DNA from: Streptomyces sp. NBC_01244
GTDB taxonomy: Bacteria > Actinomycetota > Actinomycetes > Streptomycetales > Streptomycetaceae
Assembly: GCF_035987325.1 (NCBI RefSeq)
Contig: NZ_CP108488.1
Span: 3,968,001-4,032,000, forward strand
Direction of reading: 5' to 3'
Length of the DNA stretch: 64,000 nucleotides
Shown: in pieces, positions 26,044 to 34,947 of the stretch
Numbering within the stretch: position 1 is the first letter of the stretch
Layout of the letters: every line of letters begins with the position of its first letter
The notes under the pieces: generated by a model
The model's input: only the letters and a program-made list of their open reading frames with translations
Told to the model about the DNA's origin: nothing
Database searches by the model: none
Made by a program: the position numbers and the translations under genes

Positions 26044-26408
26044 CGGTCCTTCGGGTCGAGGAGCCACAGTCCGATCACTACGAGGAAGGACAGGATCAGG
26101 AATCCCGCTCCCCACCAGGCCGTGCCGGTGTTTCCCTTCATCCACTCGTTGACGGTCACCGTGAGCGCCCAGAGCTGGCCGATCACGACCGTGAGGGCCA
26201 GGGCGAGGCGCGCGTTGAGCCGTGAGGAACGCTCGGGCTCCTGCTCGGTGCCGGCTCCCGGGCCCGGGCCCGTGTTCCGGATCCGCGGGTCCCCGTACCC
26301 GCTGGTGGATCGGATCTGCGGGTACCGCTCGCGCACGGGGCGGTTGAGCCGGGGCTGGGCGCTGCCCGGGTGGTACTCCGGGCGGGGCGGCAGCGGAGTC
26401 TCGCTCAT
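26040..26408 (-). CDS. Two-helix membrane protein of the nitrate cluster
   Basis: A 122-residue protein. The first 65 residues are hydrophilic and rich in Pro, Arg and Gly; two membrane segments follow (RLALALTVVIGQLWALTVTVNEW and WWGAGFLILSFLVVIGLWLL), ending LDPKDR. It overlaps the Rieske gene upstream and narK downstream by four bases each, so it is translated with them. The function is unknown; it could be an assembly or anchoring subunit for the redox complex or a narK partner. Confidence 0.75.
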   Translation of the reverse strand: MSETPLPPRPEYHPGSAQPRLNRPVRERYPQIRSTSGYGDPRIRNTGPGPGAGTEQEPERSSRLNARLALALTVVIGQLWALTVTVNEWMKGNTGTAWWGAGFLILSFLVVIGLWLLDPKDR

Positions 26409-27088
26409 GTGGGCCTCCTCTCGGTGGCGCCCGCCCGGGCCGAGCCCGGGCAGCCCAGGCGGGCGGACTCCTGCGGGTGGGTGTCGCCGAACTGACGGCA
26501 GAGCGCGTCCTTGGCCGGCTCTCCCGACCGGGCGGTGGCGACGGCCCAGACGCTGCCGTCGGCCTGCTCGGTCAGGTAGATCCTCGGCAGCGGGCGGGGC
26601 GGCGGACCGGCCGTCACCTCACCGGTGCGGGCGTCGAAGACACCCTCGTGGCAGGGGCAGTACAGCTCCCCGTCGGGCCCCCGGTCCTCCCGCCACAGCA
26701 CTCCGCAGGCCAGGTGCGTGCAGACGGCGGAGTAGCCCACGAGGGAGCCGTCCCCGAGGCGCACCGCCAGGGCCCGGTCGTCCTCGCCCGGGAACCGGAA
26801 GGCCACGGACTGGCCGGGGGGCAGCAGGTCGGCGACCTTCTTCGGGTCGGGCAGGCCCTCGTTGTCCCCGTGCCGGTGCAGGATGCCGGCGGCCACGCCG
26901 ACACCGCCGATGGCCAGGCCTCCGGAGACGGTGGCCACGATCCGCAGGTAGTCGCGGCGGGTGGTGAGGGAGTCGGCACTGATCCGGTCGCGCAGCTGCT
27001 CGATCGCGGCATCGGCGGCCGCCCCGCCGTCTGCGTGGCCGTCGCCCTGACGTCCTGGGTGCGGAGGGGGCTGTTCGGTGACGCTCAC
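26405..27088 (-). CDS. Rieske [2Fe-2S] protein with Tat-type signal
   Basis: A 227-residue protein starting at the GTG at 27088, overlapping the ferredoxin stop. After a hydrophilic 40-residue start comes TTRRDYLRIVATVSGGLAIGGVGVAAG, a twin-arginine signal or anchor. The Rieske ligands are CTHLACGVLW (Cys-x-His) and CPCHEGVFD (Cys-x2-His), with GPPPRPLPRIYL behind the cluster. It resembles QcrA-type or arsenite-oxidase-type Rieske subunits. Its location between a ferredoxin and narK suggests that it transfers electrons to or from the Mo oxidoreductase at the membrane. The C-terminal 45 residues contain two extra Cys. Confidence 0.9.
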   Translation of the reverse strand: MSVTEQPPPHPGRQGDGHADGGAAADAAIEQLRDRISADSLTTRRDYLRIVATVSGGLAIGGVGVAAGILHRHGDNEGLPDPKKVADLLPPGQSVAFRFPGEDDRALAVRLGDGSLVGYSAVCTHLACGVLWREDRGPDGELYCPCHEGVFDARTGEVTAGPPPRPLPRIYLTEQADGSVWAVATARSGEPAKDALCRQFGDTHPQESARLGCPGSARAGATERRPT

Positions 27089-27684
27089 CGGACGTCCTTT
27101 CCGTTGATCTCGACGACGGGCAGGCCGCCGGGGACGGGCCACTGGACCTTGTCGGCGGGGACGACCATGGCCACACCGGTCTGGACGACGACGTCGCCGA
27201 AGACGAAGGAGTCGGCCACCTGGACACCGGGGCGCTCCGCCTGGAGCTCTTCGAGCGTTCCGTAGAAGAGGGCCCCGGTCGGGCAGACGGTCGCGCACAT
27301 CGGGGCGAGGCCGTAGGCGGTGCGGTCGTAGCAGAGGTTGCACTTCATCTGCAGCTTCGCCTGGAGGTCGATCTTCGGGATGCCGAAGGGGCAGGCGTTG
27401 ACGCAGTTGGAGCAGCCGATGCAGCGGGTGGTGTCGGCCTGCTGGACCACTCCGTCGGCGGTCACCAGGATCGCGTCGGCGGGACAGACCTCGGCGCAGG
27501 GTGCGACCGGGTCCTCGCAGTGCATGCAGACGCTGGGGAGGGAGGCGACGGACATGCCGGGTTCGGTGTAGTCCAGGTGGATCATCGATTTGCCGCGGTG
27601 CGAATCGCACTCGCGGCAGGCCGAGACGCACGCCTGGCAGCCGATGCAGCGACCCGGGTCGATGAAGATCGTGCGGCCCATCAT
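27085..27684 (-). CDS. 4Fe-4S ferredoxin-type electron transfer subunit
   Basis: A 199-residue protein of the FdhB/NarH/DmsB type with multiple Cys clusters: CIGCQACVSACRECDSH, CMHCEDPVAPCAEVCP, CIGCSNCVNACPFG and CNLCYDRTAYGLAPMCATVCP, enough for four [4Fe-4S] centres. Such subunits wire a Mo-bisMGD catalytic subunit to a membrane quinone partner. It is flanked by the Mo subunit (6 bases upstream) and the Rieske gene (overlapping). The two N-terminal ATGs at 27684 and 27681 are equivalent choices. Confidence 0.92.
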   Translation of the reverse strand: MMGRTIFIDPGRCIGCQACVSACRECDSHRGKSMIHLDYTEPGMSVASLPSVCMHCEDPVAPCAEVCPADAILVTADGVVQQADTTRCIGCSNCVNACPFGIPKIDLQAKLQMKCNLCYDRTAYGLAPMCATVCPTGALFYGTLEELQAERPGVQVADSFVFGDVVVQTGVAMVVPADKVQWPVPGGLPVVEINGKDVR

Positions 27685-27690
27685 GGCGGG

Positions 27691-30009
27691 TCAGCTCCTC
27701 TCCGCCGTGCCACGGCCCTGCGGGGCCGTGGGGGGCAGGGGGTCGGTGCGGGAGACCTGGGCTTCCGGATAGGCCTCACGCCCCGGCGGGGTGGGCGGCG
27801 CCGGCACCTCGTCGACGCGTTCGGCGGCCTCGATCCGGGCGGCGCAGACCTTGTACTCGGGGATCTTCGAGCGGGGGTCGAGGGCGTCGATGGTCAGGGC
27901 GTTCGCGGACGTCGGGACGGGCCAGTGGTACGGGATGAACACGGTGTCGGGGCGGATCGCCTCGGTGACCAGGGCCGGGAACACCTCGCTGCCGCGCCGG
28001 GTGACCACCCGGACCGGTTCGCCGTTGCGGAAGCCGTGCGAGGGGTGGACCTCCACCCAGGGGCGGGGGGTCTGCTCGACGAGGGCGCCCAGGCGGCGGG
28101 TCTGGTTGCCGGAGAGGAAGTGCGCGACGGTGCGGCCCGTGGTGAGGGAGAGGGGGAACTCCTCGGTGTACGCGTCCATGGGCGGGTGCCATTCCACGAC
28201 CTGCATGTGGATCTTGCCGTCGGGATGGTAGGTCCGGCCGTCCTCGAACAGCCGGGGGGTGCCCGGGTGCTCGGTGGAGGGGCAGGGCCAGACGATCCCG
28301 CCCGTCTCGTCGAGGCGGTCGTAGGTGATGCCGTAGTAGTCGTTGACCGTGCCGGCGGAGGCGACGCGCAGCTCCTCGAACACCTCGCGGGAGCCGGGGA
28401 AGTCGAAGTGCTTCCCGGCGCCGAGCCTCCGTGCGAGCTCGCAGATGACCCAGGTGTCGGTGCGCACCCCGGCGGGAGGTTCCTGGGCCTTGTTGTGCTT
28501 GACCACGCGGGCCTCGGCGTTGGCCATCACGCCCTCGTCCTCGGCCCAGGTGGTGACGGGGAAGACCACGTGGGCGTTGGCCGCGGTCTCGGAGAGGAAG
28601 AAGTCGAACTGGGCGTGGAACTCGGCGGTGTCGTAGCCGTCCTTGACCACCGCGTAGTTGGGGAGGGAGACGAACGGGTTGTTGCAGATGCCGATGAGGC
28701 CGCGGATCTCTTTCCGCTGCATCTGCCAGACCATCTCCATCATGGAGGTGCCCGCGCCGGGGAGTTCGGACTCCTCGATGCCCCAGATCCGGCAGATCTG
28801 CTTGCGGTGCTCCGGGTTGCCGATGGAGCGGCCGCCGGGCAGGAGGTCGGACTTCTGGCCGTGCTCGCGGCCGCCCTGACCGTTGCCCTGCCCGGTGATG
28901 GTGCCGTAGCCGGCGCCCGGCTTGCCGATGTGGCCGGTGGCCACGCACAGGTTGATGACGGACAGGCAGTTCTCGACGCCCTGGGAGTGGTGCTCGATGC
29001 CCCGGGCGTGCCAGGCCATGGCCCTGTCGGCGCCGGCGAAGACCCGTGCCACCTGGACGATCTGCGAGGCCGGTACCCCGCAGATCTCCGCGGAGCGGGA
29101 CGGCGGGTACTCGGCGACGGTCTTCTTGACCTCTTCCCAGCCGGTGGTGTGCGCGGCGATGTAGGCCTCGTCGGTGAGGCCTTCGGCGATGACCACGTTC
29201 AGTACGGCGTTGAAGAAGGCCGAGTCGGTGCCGGGCTTGAGCGCGACGTGGATGTCGGCGGTGCGGGCGATGGCCGTCTCGCGCGGGTCGATCACGATCA
29301 GCGAGGCGCCCCGGTCCCGCGCGCCCCACAGGTACTGGGTCATCACGGGGAAGCACTCCCCCACGTTGGACCCGGCGATGAGCAGGCAGTCGGTGAGGAG
29401 GATGTCGGAGAAGGGGTTGCCGGCCCGGTCGATGCCGAAGGCGAGCTTGTTGGCTCCGGCGGCGCTGACCATGCACAGGCGGCCGTTGTAGTCGACGTGC
29501 TTGGTCTTCAGCGCGACCCGGGCGAACTTGCCGACCAGGTAGGTCTTCTCGGAGAACAGGCTGGCTCCGCCGAGCAGCCCGAAGGCGTCGTTGCCGTGGG
29601 CTTCCTGGATGCGCCGGATCTCGGAGACGGTGAAGTCCAGTGCCTCGTCCCAGGAGCACTCCTTGAACTCCTCGTCCCGGGAGCGCCGCATCAGCGGGGC
29701 GGTCAGCCGGTCGGGGTGGTTGACCTGCTGGTAGGCGTTGATGCCCTTGGGGCACAGCCGCATCCGGTTGATGTCGTGGTTGCGGGGCTCCACGCCGAAG
29801 ACCTTGCCGCCCTTGTCCACGCGCAGGTACATCCCGCACTGCACCCCGCAGAAGCAGCAGTGGGTGGGGACCAGGGTCTCGCCGTTCTGGTCGGCGTGCC
29901 ACTGGTCGGCGGGGATGCCTCCGGCGTCGCGGAAGTTGCGGGTGCCGGGCGGGGCGATGGAGGGGTCGATGGGCAGCGAGGCCCTCTTCGAGGGGTCCGT
30001 CGCGGTCAC
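27691..30009 (-). CDS. Molybdopterin (Mo-bisMGD) oxidoreductase, NasA/NarB-like
   Basis: A 772-residue catalytic subunit. The N-terminal [4Fe-4S] motif is CCFCGVQCG with RLCPKG completing it. YNGRLCMVSAAGANKLAFG parallels the RLCMSSAV segment of assimilatory nitrate reductases, where Cys binds Mo. GQGNGQGGREHGQKSDLLPGGRSIGNPEHR also follows the NasA/NarB pattern. C-terminal LTTGRTVAHFLSGNQTRR is the second pterin-binding region. It is most likely a nitrate reductase, but the presence of PFL and four-cluster ferredoxin genes leaves formate dehydrogenase possible. No Tat signal is present, so it is cytoplasmic. Its Cys/Sec position is Cys. Confidence 0.85.
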   Translation of the reverse strand: MTATDPSKRASLPIDPSIAPPGTRNFRDAGGIPADQWHADQNGETLVPTHCCFCGVQCGMYLRVDKGGKVFGVEPRNHDINRMRLCPKGINAYQQVNHPDRLTAPLMRRSRDEEFKECSWDEALDFTVSEIRRIQEAHGNDAFGLLGGASLFSEKTYLVGKFARVALKTKHVDYNGRLCMVSAAGANKLAFGIDRAGNPFSDILLTDCLLIAGSNVGECFPVMTQYLWGARDRGASLIVIDPRETAIARTADIHVALKPGTDSAFFNAVLNVVIAEGLTDEAYIAAHTTGWEEVKKTVAEYPPSRSAEICGVPASQIVQVARVFAGADRAMAWHARGIEHHSQGVENCLSVINLCVATGHIGKPGAGYGTITGQGNGQGGREHGQKSDLLPGGRSIGNPEHRKQICRIWGIEESELPGAGTSMMEMVWQMQRKEIRGLIGICNNPFVSLPNYAVVKDGYDTAEFHAQFDFFLSETAANAHVVFPVTTWAEDEGVMANAEARVVKHNKAQEPPAGVRTDTWVICELARRLGAGKHFDFPGSREVFEELRVASAGTVNDYYGITYDRLDETGGIVWPCPSTEHPGTPRLFEDGRTYHPDGKIHMQVVEWHPPMDAYTEEFPLSLTTGRTVAHFLSGNQTRRLGALVEQTPRPWVEVHPSHGFRNGEPVRVVTRRGSEVFPALVTEAIRPDTVFIPYHWPVPTSANALTIDALDPRSKIPEYKVCAARIEAAERVDEVPAPPTPPGREAYPEAQVSRTDPLPPTAPQGRGTAERS

Positions 30010-30099
30010 TTGAGCCTCCGGAGAATTGCGCCGTCTTCAGGAATCGGGCTCGCGCCACGACAGAAGCGAGTAGCCTGATTTGCGGGCGGTGCGTAGCGA

Positions 30100-30249
30100 G
30101 AACCAAGCACGCGCATCACCCTTTGCATTGCTGTTCTCCGGGCTGGTCTCAACCCGGCTGGCGCTGATCGTGGAAGACCTGACGGGCCGCTGGTCCGCCC
30201 AGGCGACGTGAGCCAGGAATCCCCTCCTCCGGGAGCGGGAGGTTTCAAT
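30100..30249 (+). mobile_element. Possible IS200/IS605 right-end relic
   Basis: The + strand sequence GGAATCCCCTCC ... GGGAGGTTTCAA (30,213-30,247) resembles the conserved right-end hairpin of IS605/IS1341-type elements, which usually follows a tnpB stop codon closely. No tnpB remains; an upstream short frame ends in TGA at 30,211 but I cannot align it to TnpB. The element would end at the stop codon of the membrane protein gene at 30245. The alternative reading is a simple terminator hairpin for that gene. Confidence 0.3.
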
Positions 30250-31339
30250 TGAAGCCTTTCTTGACATGGGCCAGGTAGACGCTGCCGCGCAGCAACCTTT
30301 TGCAGCGCGGGCAGTATTCAACGAAGGCGTCGAAGTCGAGCTTCAGGTCCTTCATCGTGCCGCGCAGGTTCTCCACGTACGGGGTGGTGTCGATGGGCTC
30401 CTCGCAGCGCTTGCAGAGGAAGACCTGCTCGTCCTGGCGGGCCGTGTACTTGAAGAGCTGCATGCCGACGGCGGCCGGGCGCTGGACGATGTGGAAGAAC
30501 TTCCCGAACGGGATGTAGATGAGGGTGAACACCACCGACACCATGTGCAGGATCGCGAGGAACTCGTATCCGCCGCCGTGCAGGAAGATCGAGGAGAAGG
30601 TCAGCAGCAGACCGGTCACGGAGATGACGATCAGGCAGATCAGCGGCAGCAGGTCATAGGCGAAGCGCTGGCCGGTCATGGCCCCGCGGTCCTTCATCCG
30701 CCGGTACAGGAAGTACGAGGCTCCGGGGATGACGAGGACGGCGGCGATGTCCAGGCCGTGGAACATCAGCCAGCCCAGGATGTTCAGGGAGTCGAATCCG
30801 AGGACCTTGATGCCCCAGATCCGCATCTCGTACCCGGGGCCCGTCGCGCTGTCGCCGGTGAAGGTGAACCAGCCCCAGGTCAGCGGGAAGGTGATCGCCG
30901 CGGCGAGGAGGCAGCCCCAGAACATCAGCTGGTGGGCGATCCAGCGGGGGCGCGAGCGGGCGCCGAGGAACTTCTGGAAGCCGAGGTAGGTGGCGATCAT
31001 CTTCGGCACGGCGGTGGGCGCCTTGCGGAAGTTGTCGGCCGAGAAGAAGCTGCCGAAGCCCTTTTTGAACAGGCGGCGCGCGCTGGGCGCCGAGACCCAC
31101 ACGGTGTACCGGTAGGCCACGCCGAAGGCCAGGAAGACGGTGGCCACGGCGTAGGGCAGCAGGGCCGAGTCGAAGTCCCGCAGCAGCCGGCTGCCGAGCA
31201 CGATCGCGAGGATGAGCAGGAGCGAGACGACGGTGCCGGCCAGGGTGGCCCGTGCGGTGACGGACCGCCCGGCCGGCGGCGGGGTCTCGGGCGCCGGTGG
31301 GGGCGGCGCGGCGTCGATGACTTCTGAGGGCTCGGACAC
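30245..31339 (-). CDS. Membrane cytochrome-like protein with two Cys pairs (redox complex subunit)
   Basis: A 364-residue protein with about six hydrophobic segments (LAGTVVSLLLILAIVLGSRLL, LLPYAVATVFLAFGVAYRY, WIAHQLMFWGCLLAAAITFPLTWGW, GWLMFHGLDIAAVLVIPGASYFLY, LLPLICLIVISVTGLLLTFSSIF, YEFLAILHMVSVVFTLIYIPFGKFFHIVQRP). Several His residues inside or near these helices could bind haem b. The C-terminal soluble part carries two Cys pairs, CKRCEEP and CPRCKR. It looks like a quinol-interacting membrane subunit for the Mo oxidoreductase encoded downstream. The 235-base gap to that gene holds the possible IS605 relic. Confidence 0.7.
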   Translation of the reverse strand: MSEPSEVIDAAPPPPAPETPPPAGRSVTARATLAGTVVSLLLILAIVLGSRLLRDFDSALLPYAVATVFLAFGVAYRYTVWVSAPSARRLFKKGFGSFFSADNFRKAPTAVPKMIATYLGFQKFLGARSRPRWIAHQLMFWGCLLAAAITFPLTWGWFTFTGDSATGPGYEMRIWGIKVLGFDSLNILGWLMFHGLDIAAVLVIPGASYFLYRRMKDRGAMTGQRFAYDLLPLICLIVISVTGLLLTFSSIFLHGGGYEFLAILHMVSVVFTLIYIPFGKFFHIVQRPAAVGMQLFKYTARQDEQVFLCKRCEEPIDTTPYVENLRGTMKDLKLDFDAFVEYCPRCKRLLRGSVYLAHVKKGFN

Positions 31340-31469
31340 AGGACCACGCTAGGTGGTATGTACCGATTCGGCCCGTTATGCGGAGCTTACGGGTGCGCCG
31401 TTCGAGTGAGGACTCGGGAGGGGGACCCGGGAGGAGCTCGGAAGGGAACTCCGGAGGGGGACCCGAAGC

Positions 31470-32297
31470 TCAGACCGCGTTCAGTCCCCGCGCGGCGAAG
31501 ATCGCCTTCGCTTCGGCGACCTGTGCGGCGGTCGGCGACGGCGTGTCGTGGAGGGTGAACTTCATGTCGAGCGCCTCCCACTTGCTCTCGCCGAGCTTGT
31601 GGAAGGGCAGGACGTCGACCCGCGAGACGTTGCCGAGGGTGGCGGCGAAGGCGGCGACGCCCTCGATGTTCTCCGTGGCGTCGGTCAGTCCCGGCACCAG
31701 CACGAACCGCAGGTGCACCTCCTTGCCGAGGTCGGCGAGGCGGCGGGCGAAGTCCAGGGTCGGCTCCAGCGGGCGGCTGGTCACCTTCTTGTACGTCTCG
31801 CGGTCCCAGGACTTGATGTCGAGGAGCACCAGGTCCACATCGCGCAGCAGCGCGTCGGTGGCGCGGGCTCCGAGGAAGCCTGAGGTGTCCAGGGCGGTGT
31901 GCAGTCCGAGGTCGTTCTTCATCCGGTGCAGCAGTTCGCCCGCGAAGACGGGCTGGAGCAGCGGCTCGCCGCCCGAGATGGTGGCGCCGCCGCCGGACGC
32001 CGAGATGAACTTGGTGTACTTGCGGGCCTCGGCGATGACGTCGTCGGCCGAGGTGCGCTTGCCGTTGCGCATCCGCATGGTGTCGGGGTTGTGGCAGTAC
32101 AGACAGGTCAGCGGGCAGCCCGACAGGAAGGTCACGAACCGGGTCCCGGGGCCGTCGACCCCGGTGGACAGGTCCCAGGAGTGCACCGTGCCCTCGCTCG
32201 GCCGCTGCGTGGCCGCGGCGGCGGGCGTCTGGCCGGCGCTCACGCTGATCGCGTTGGCGTGGCCGACGGGGAGGCTCGTACCGAAGAGGACGGTCAT
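31470..32297 (-). CDS. pflA: Pyruvate formate-lyase activating enzyme
   Basis: A 275-residue radical SAM enzyme. The cluster motif is GCPLTCLYCHNPDT (Cys-x3-Cys-x2-Cys), followed by KRTSADDVIAEARKY and the GGG-x-T-SGGEPLLQ loop, which is the PflA pattern. It lacks the extra ferredoxin domain of glycerol-dehydratase-type activases, fitting a true PFL activase. The N-terminal 35 residues are Ala/Thr-rich and unusual. It uses reduced flavodoxin and SAM to generate the glycyl radical on PflB, encoded 118 bases upstream in the same direction. The gap to the next gene contains two GGGGGACCC repeats. Confidence 0.93.
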   Translation of the reverse strand: MTVLFGTSLPVGHANAISVSAGQTPAAAATQRPSEGTVHSWDLSTGVDGPGTRFVTFLSGCPLTCLYCHNPDTMRMRNGKRTSADDVIAEARKYTKFISASGGGATISGGEPLLQPVFAGELLHRMKNDLGLHTALDTSGFLGARATDALLRDVDLVLLDIKSWDRETYKKVTSRPLEPTLDFARRLADLGKEVHLRFVLVPGLTDATENIEGVAAFAATLGNVSRVDVLPFHKLGESKWEALDMKFTLHDTPSPTAAQVAEAKAIFAARGLNAV

Positions 32298-32340
32298 GGC
32301 AGGTGCTCCAGCTTCCGGATTCCGTGGGCTGATCTGGTGA

Positions 32341-32384
32341 CGCGCGGTCCCGGGGCCGGGTGAGGGCCGGCCCCGGGCCGCGCG
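32341..32384 (-). terminator. Intercistronic GC hairpin between pflB and pflA
   Basis: CGCGCGGTCCCGGGGCCGG and CCGGCCCCGGGCCGCGCG form a stem of about 18 bp with one bulge around a short loop. It lies directly downstream of pflB and upstream of pflA, so it may attenuate transcription or protect the pflB mRNA 3' end, giving more PflB than PflA. Confidence 0.7.
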
Positions 32385-32415
32385 TGCTCGTGGGTCTCTC
32401 GAAGGACCGGAAGGA

Positions 32416-34686
32416 TCAGAGAGAGCCGTGGAAGGTGCGGTTCAGCACGTCGAGCTGCTGAGCGCGCGTGAGGCGGACGAAGTTCACCGCGTATCCGCTG
32501 ACGCGGATGGTGAGCTGCGGGTAGTTCTCCGGGTGCTCCATGGCGTCCATGAGCGTGTCGCGGTTGAGCACGTTCACGTTCATGTGGAAGCCGTCGACCG
32601 CCATGTAGCCGTCGAGGACGCCCGCCAGGTTCTTGATCCGCTCCTCGGGGGTGCGGCCCAGGCCGTCGGGGGTGACCGTGTTGGTCAGCGAGATGCCGTC
32701 CTCGGCGTCCTCGTAGGGGAGCTTCGCGACCGACAGCGCCGAGGTGACGTAGCCGTGGGTGTCGCGGCCGTTCATCGGGTTGGCGCCCGGGGAGAACGGC
32801 TCGCCCGCGCGGCGTCCGTCCGGCGTGTTGCCGGTCTTCTTGCCGTAGACCACGTTCGAGGTGATGGTGAGCACCGACTGGGTGTGCTCGGCCTCGCGGT
32901 ACGTCGGGTGCTTGCGGATCTTCTTCATGAACTCCTCGACCAGCCAGACGGCGATCGAGTCGACGCGGTCGTCGTTGTTGCCGTAGGCCGGGTAGTCGCC
33001 CTCGAGGCGAAAGTCGGTGGCGAGGCCGGTCTCGTCGCGCACGGCGGTGACCTTGGCGTACTTGATGGCGGCCAGCGAGTCGGCGGCGACCGAGAGGCCG
33101 GCGATGCCGCAGGCCATGGTGCGGCGCACGTCGCGGTCGTGGAGCGCCATCTCGATGCGCTCGTAGGCGTACTTGTCGTGCATGTAGTGGATGACGTTCA
33201 GGGCGTGGACGTAGGTGTCGGCGAGCCATTCCATCTGCTCGTCGAACTTGGCCACGACCTGGTCGTAGTCCAGCACCTCGGAGGTGAGGGCGCCGGTGGA
33301 CGGGCCGACCTGGGCGCCGGACTTCTCGTCGCGGCCGCCGTTGATCGCGTAGAGCAGGGTCTTGGCGAGGTTCACCCGGGCGCCGAAGAACTGCATCTGC
33401 TTGCCGACCGGCATGGCCGAGACGCAGCAGGCGATGGCGGTGTCGTCGCCGAAGCGCGGGCGCATCAGCTCGTCGGACTCGTACTGCACCGAGGAGGTGT
33501 CGATCGAGACCCGGGCGCAGAACTCCTTGAAGCCCTGCGGGAGCTGGGGCGACCAGAAGACGGTCATGTTCGGCTCGGGGGCCGGGCCGAGGTTGTAGAG
33601 GGTGTGGAGGTAGCGGAACGAGGTCTTGGTGACCAGCGGACGGCCGTCCTCGCCCATGCCGGCGATGGACTCGGTGACCCAGGTGGGGTCGCCGGAGAAG
33701 AGCTCGTCGTACTCCGGGGTGCGCAGGAAGCGGACGATGCGGAGCTTGATGATGAAGTCGTCGACCAGCTCCTGGGCCTGCTCCTCGGTGAGGATGCCGG
33801 CCTCGATGTCGCGCTGGAGGTAGACGTCGATGAAGGTGGAGGTGCGGCCGAGCGACATGGCCGCGCCGTTCTGCTCCTTCACGGCGGCCAGGTACGCGAA
33901 GTACAGCCACTGGATGGCCTCGCGGCCGGTGGTGGCCGGGCCGGAGATGTCGTACCCGTAGGAGGCGGCCATCGCCTTGAGCTCGGCGAGGGCGCGGATC
34001 TGCTCGGAGAGCTCCTCGCGCAGGCGGATCGTCTCCTCCAGCGAACGGTTGCCCGCGGGGAGGGAGTTGATCTCCTCCTTCTCCTCCTTCTTGACGGCGA
34101 TGAGGCGGTCGACACCGTAGAGCGACACGCGGCGGTAGTCGCCGATGATGCGGCCGCGGCCGTACGCGTCCGGCAGCCCGGTCACGATGCCGGCCTTGCG
34201 GGCGGCGCGGATGTCGGGGGTGTAGGCGTCGAAGACACCGGCGTTGTGGGTCTTGCGGTACTCCGTGAAGACCTTCTCCAGGTCGTCGGAGACCGGGTAG
34301 CCGTAGGTCTCCAGGGCGCCGGCGACCATGCGCCAGCCGCCGTAGGGCATGATCGCGCGCTTGAGCGGGGCGTCCGTCTGGAGGCCGACGATCAGGTCCT
34401 TGTCGCGGTCGATGTAACCGGGGGCGTGCGCGGTGATCGACGACGGAATGTCGTGCGCGACGTCGTAGACGCCCTTCTCGCGCTCCTCCGGGAACTTGTC
34501 GGTGATCGCCTTCCACACGGCGGTGGTGCGCTCGGTGGGACCGGCGAGGAAGGTGTCGTCACCCTCGTACGGCGTGTAGTTCTGCTGGATGAAGTCGCGG
34601 ACGTCGACGGCGTCGCGCCACAGACCGCCCTCGAAGCCGTTCCAGGCTTCGCCGTTCTTCGTGGTTTCCGCAGGGGTGGCAGTCAT
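32416..34686 (-). CDS. pflB: Formate C-acetyltransferase (pyruvate formate-lyase)
   Basis: The ATG at 34686 has GGAAGG eight bases upstream and gives 756 residues, close to the 760 of E. coli PflB. The catalytic pair is Cys-Cys in AIACCVSAM near residue 418, and the glycyl radical site is RVSGYAVNF near residue 730; both positions match the E. coli enzyme. It converts pyruvate and CoA to acetyl-CoA and formate, and its radical form is destroyed by oxygen. PflA is encoded next to it. A perfect Rex-type operator lies 175 bases upstream. Pyruvate formate-lyase is unexpected in a genus regarded as strictly aerobic. Confidence 0.96.
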   Translation of the reverse strand: MTATPAETTKNGEAWNGFEGGLWRDAVDVRDFIQQNYTPYEGDDTFLAGPTERTTAVWKAITDKFPEEREKGVYDVAHDIPSSITAHAPGYIDRDKDLIVGLQTDAPLKRAIMPYGGWRMVAGALETYGYPVSDDLEKVFTEYRKTHNAGVFDAYTPDIRAARKAGIVTGLPDAYGRGRIIGDYRRVSLYGVDRLIAVKKEEKEEINSLPAGNRSLEETIRLREELSEQIRALAELKAMAASYGYDISGPATTGREAIQWLYFAYLAAVKEQNGAAMSLGRTSTFIDVYLQRDIEAGILTEEQAQELVDDFIIKLRIVRFLRTPEYDELFSGDPTWVTESIAGMGEDGRPLVTKTSFRYLHTLYNLGPAPEPNMTVFWSPQLPQGFKEFCARVSIDTSSVQYESDELMRPRFGDDTAIACCVSAMPVGKQMQFFGARVNLAKTLLYAINGGRDEKSGAQVGPSTGALTSEVLDYDQVVAKFDEQMEWLADTYVHALNVIHYMHDKYAYERIEMALHDRDVRRTMACGIAGLSVAADSLAAIKYAKVTAVRDETGLATDFRLEGDYPAYGNNDDRVDSIAVWLVEEFMKKIRKHPTYREAEHTQSVLTITSNVVYGKKTGNTPDGRRAGEPFSPGANPMNGRDTHGYVTSALSVAKLPYEDAEDGISLTNTVTPDGLGRTPEERIKNLAGVLDGYMAVDGFHMNVNVLNRDTLMDAMEHPENYPQLTIRVSGYAVNFVRLTRAQQLDVLNRTFHGSL

Positions 34687-34860
34687 CGCCCGCACCTTCC
34701 GATCGCCTCATTGCTTGCATCCATTGCACGCCTTTTGATCGATCATTTGGCGCCGCGTTGGTCCTGAGCTGGGGCCCGAAGGTCCCCTGATCCCCAGCCC
34801 CCAGGGTCTCCCATCGGGGCTGACCTGGCACTTTGGGCAGGCCAAAGGTCCATCGTGCGC

Positions 34861-34878
34861 TTGTGAAAACTTTCACAA
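34861..34878. promoter_or_regulatory. Rex (NADH/NAD+ sensing) operator
   Basis: TTGTGAA-AACT-TTCACAA is an exact match to the Rex consensus TTGTGAA-N4-TTCACAA; the palindrome extends one more base pair (C/G) on each side. It lies 175 bases upstream of the pflB start in the interval to the FG-GAP protein gene. Rex represses fermentation and cytochrome bd genes until NADH rises under oxygen limitation. A second palindrome, TGATCGATCA, lies at 34736-34745, nearer pflB. Confidence 0.82.
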
Positions 34879-34947
34879 GATTCTCGAGAAGGCGGCGCCC
34901 GCCTCCTGTCAGGGACCGGGCGGCGGGCGCAGACGGGGAGGGGATCG

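Noticed and set aside
26405..27631. Extended version of the Rieske protein reaching into the ferredoxin gene
   Set aside because: The upstream part is Arg/Pro-rich out-of-frame ferredoxin sequence; the GTG at 27088 overlaps the ferredoxin stop and gives a normal Rieske protein.
30006..30321. Short minus-strand frames between the Mo subunit and membrane protein genes
   Set aside because: They lack ribosome binding sites and family features and cross into the membrane protein gene in another frame.
34736..34745. TGATCGATCA as an FNR/CRP box upstream of pflB
   Set aside because: FNR boxes need TTGAT-N4-ATCAA; here the spacer is two bases. It may still be bound by something, but it does not fit this family.
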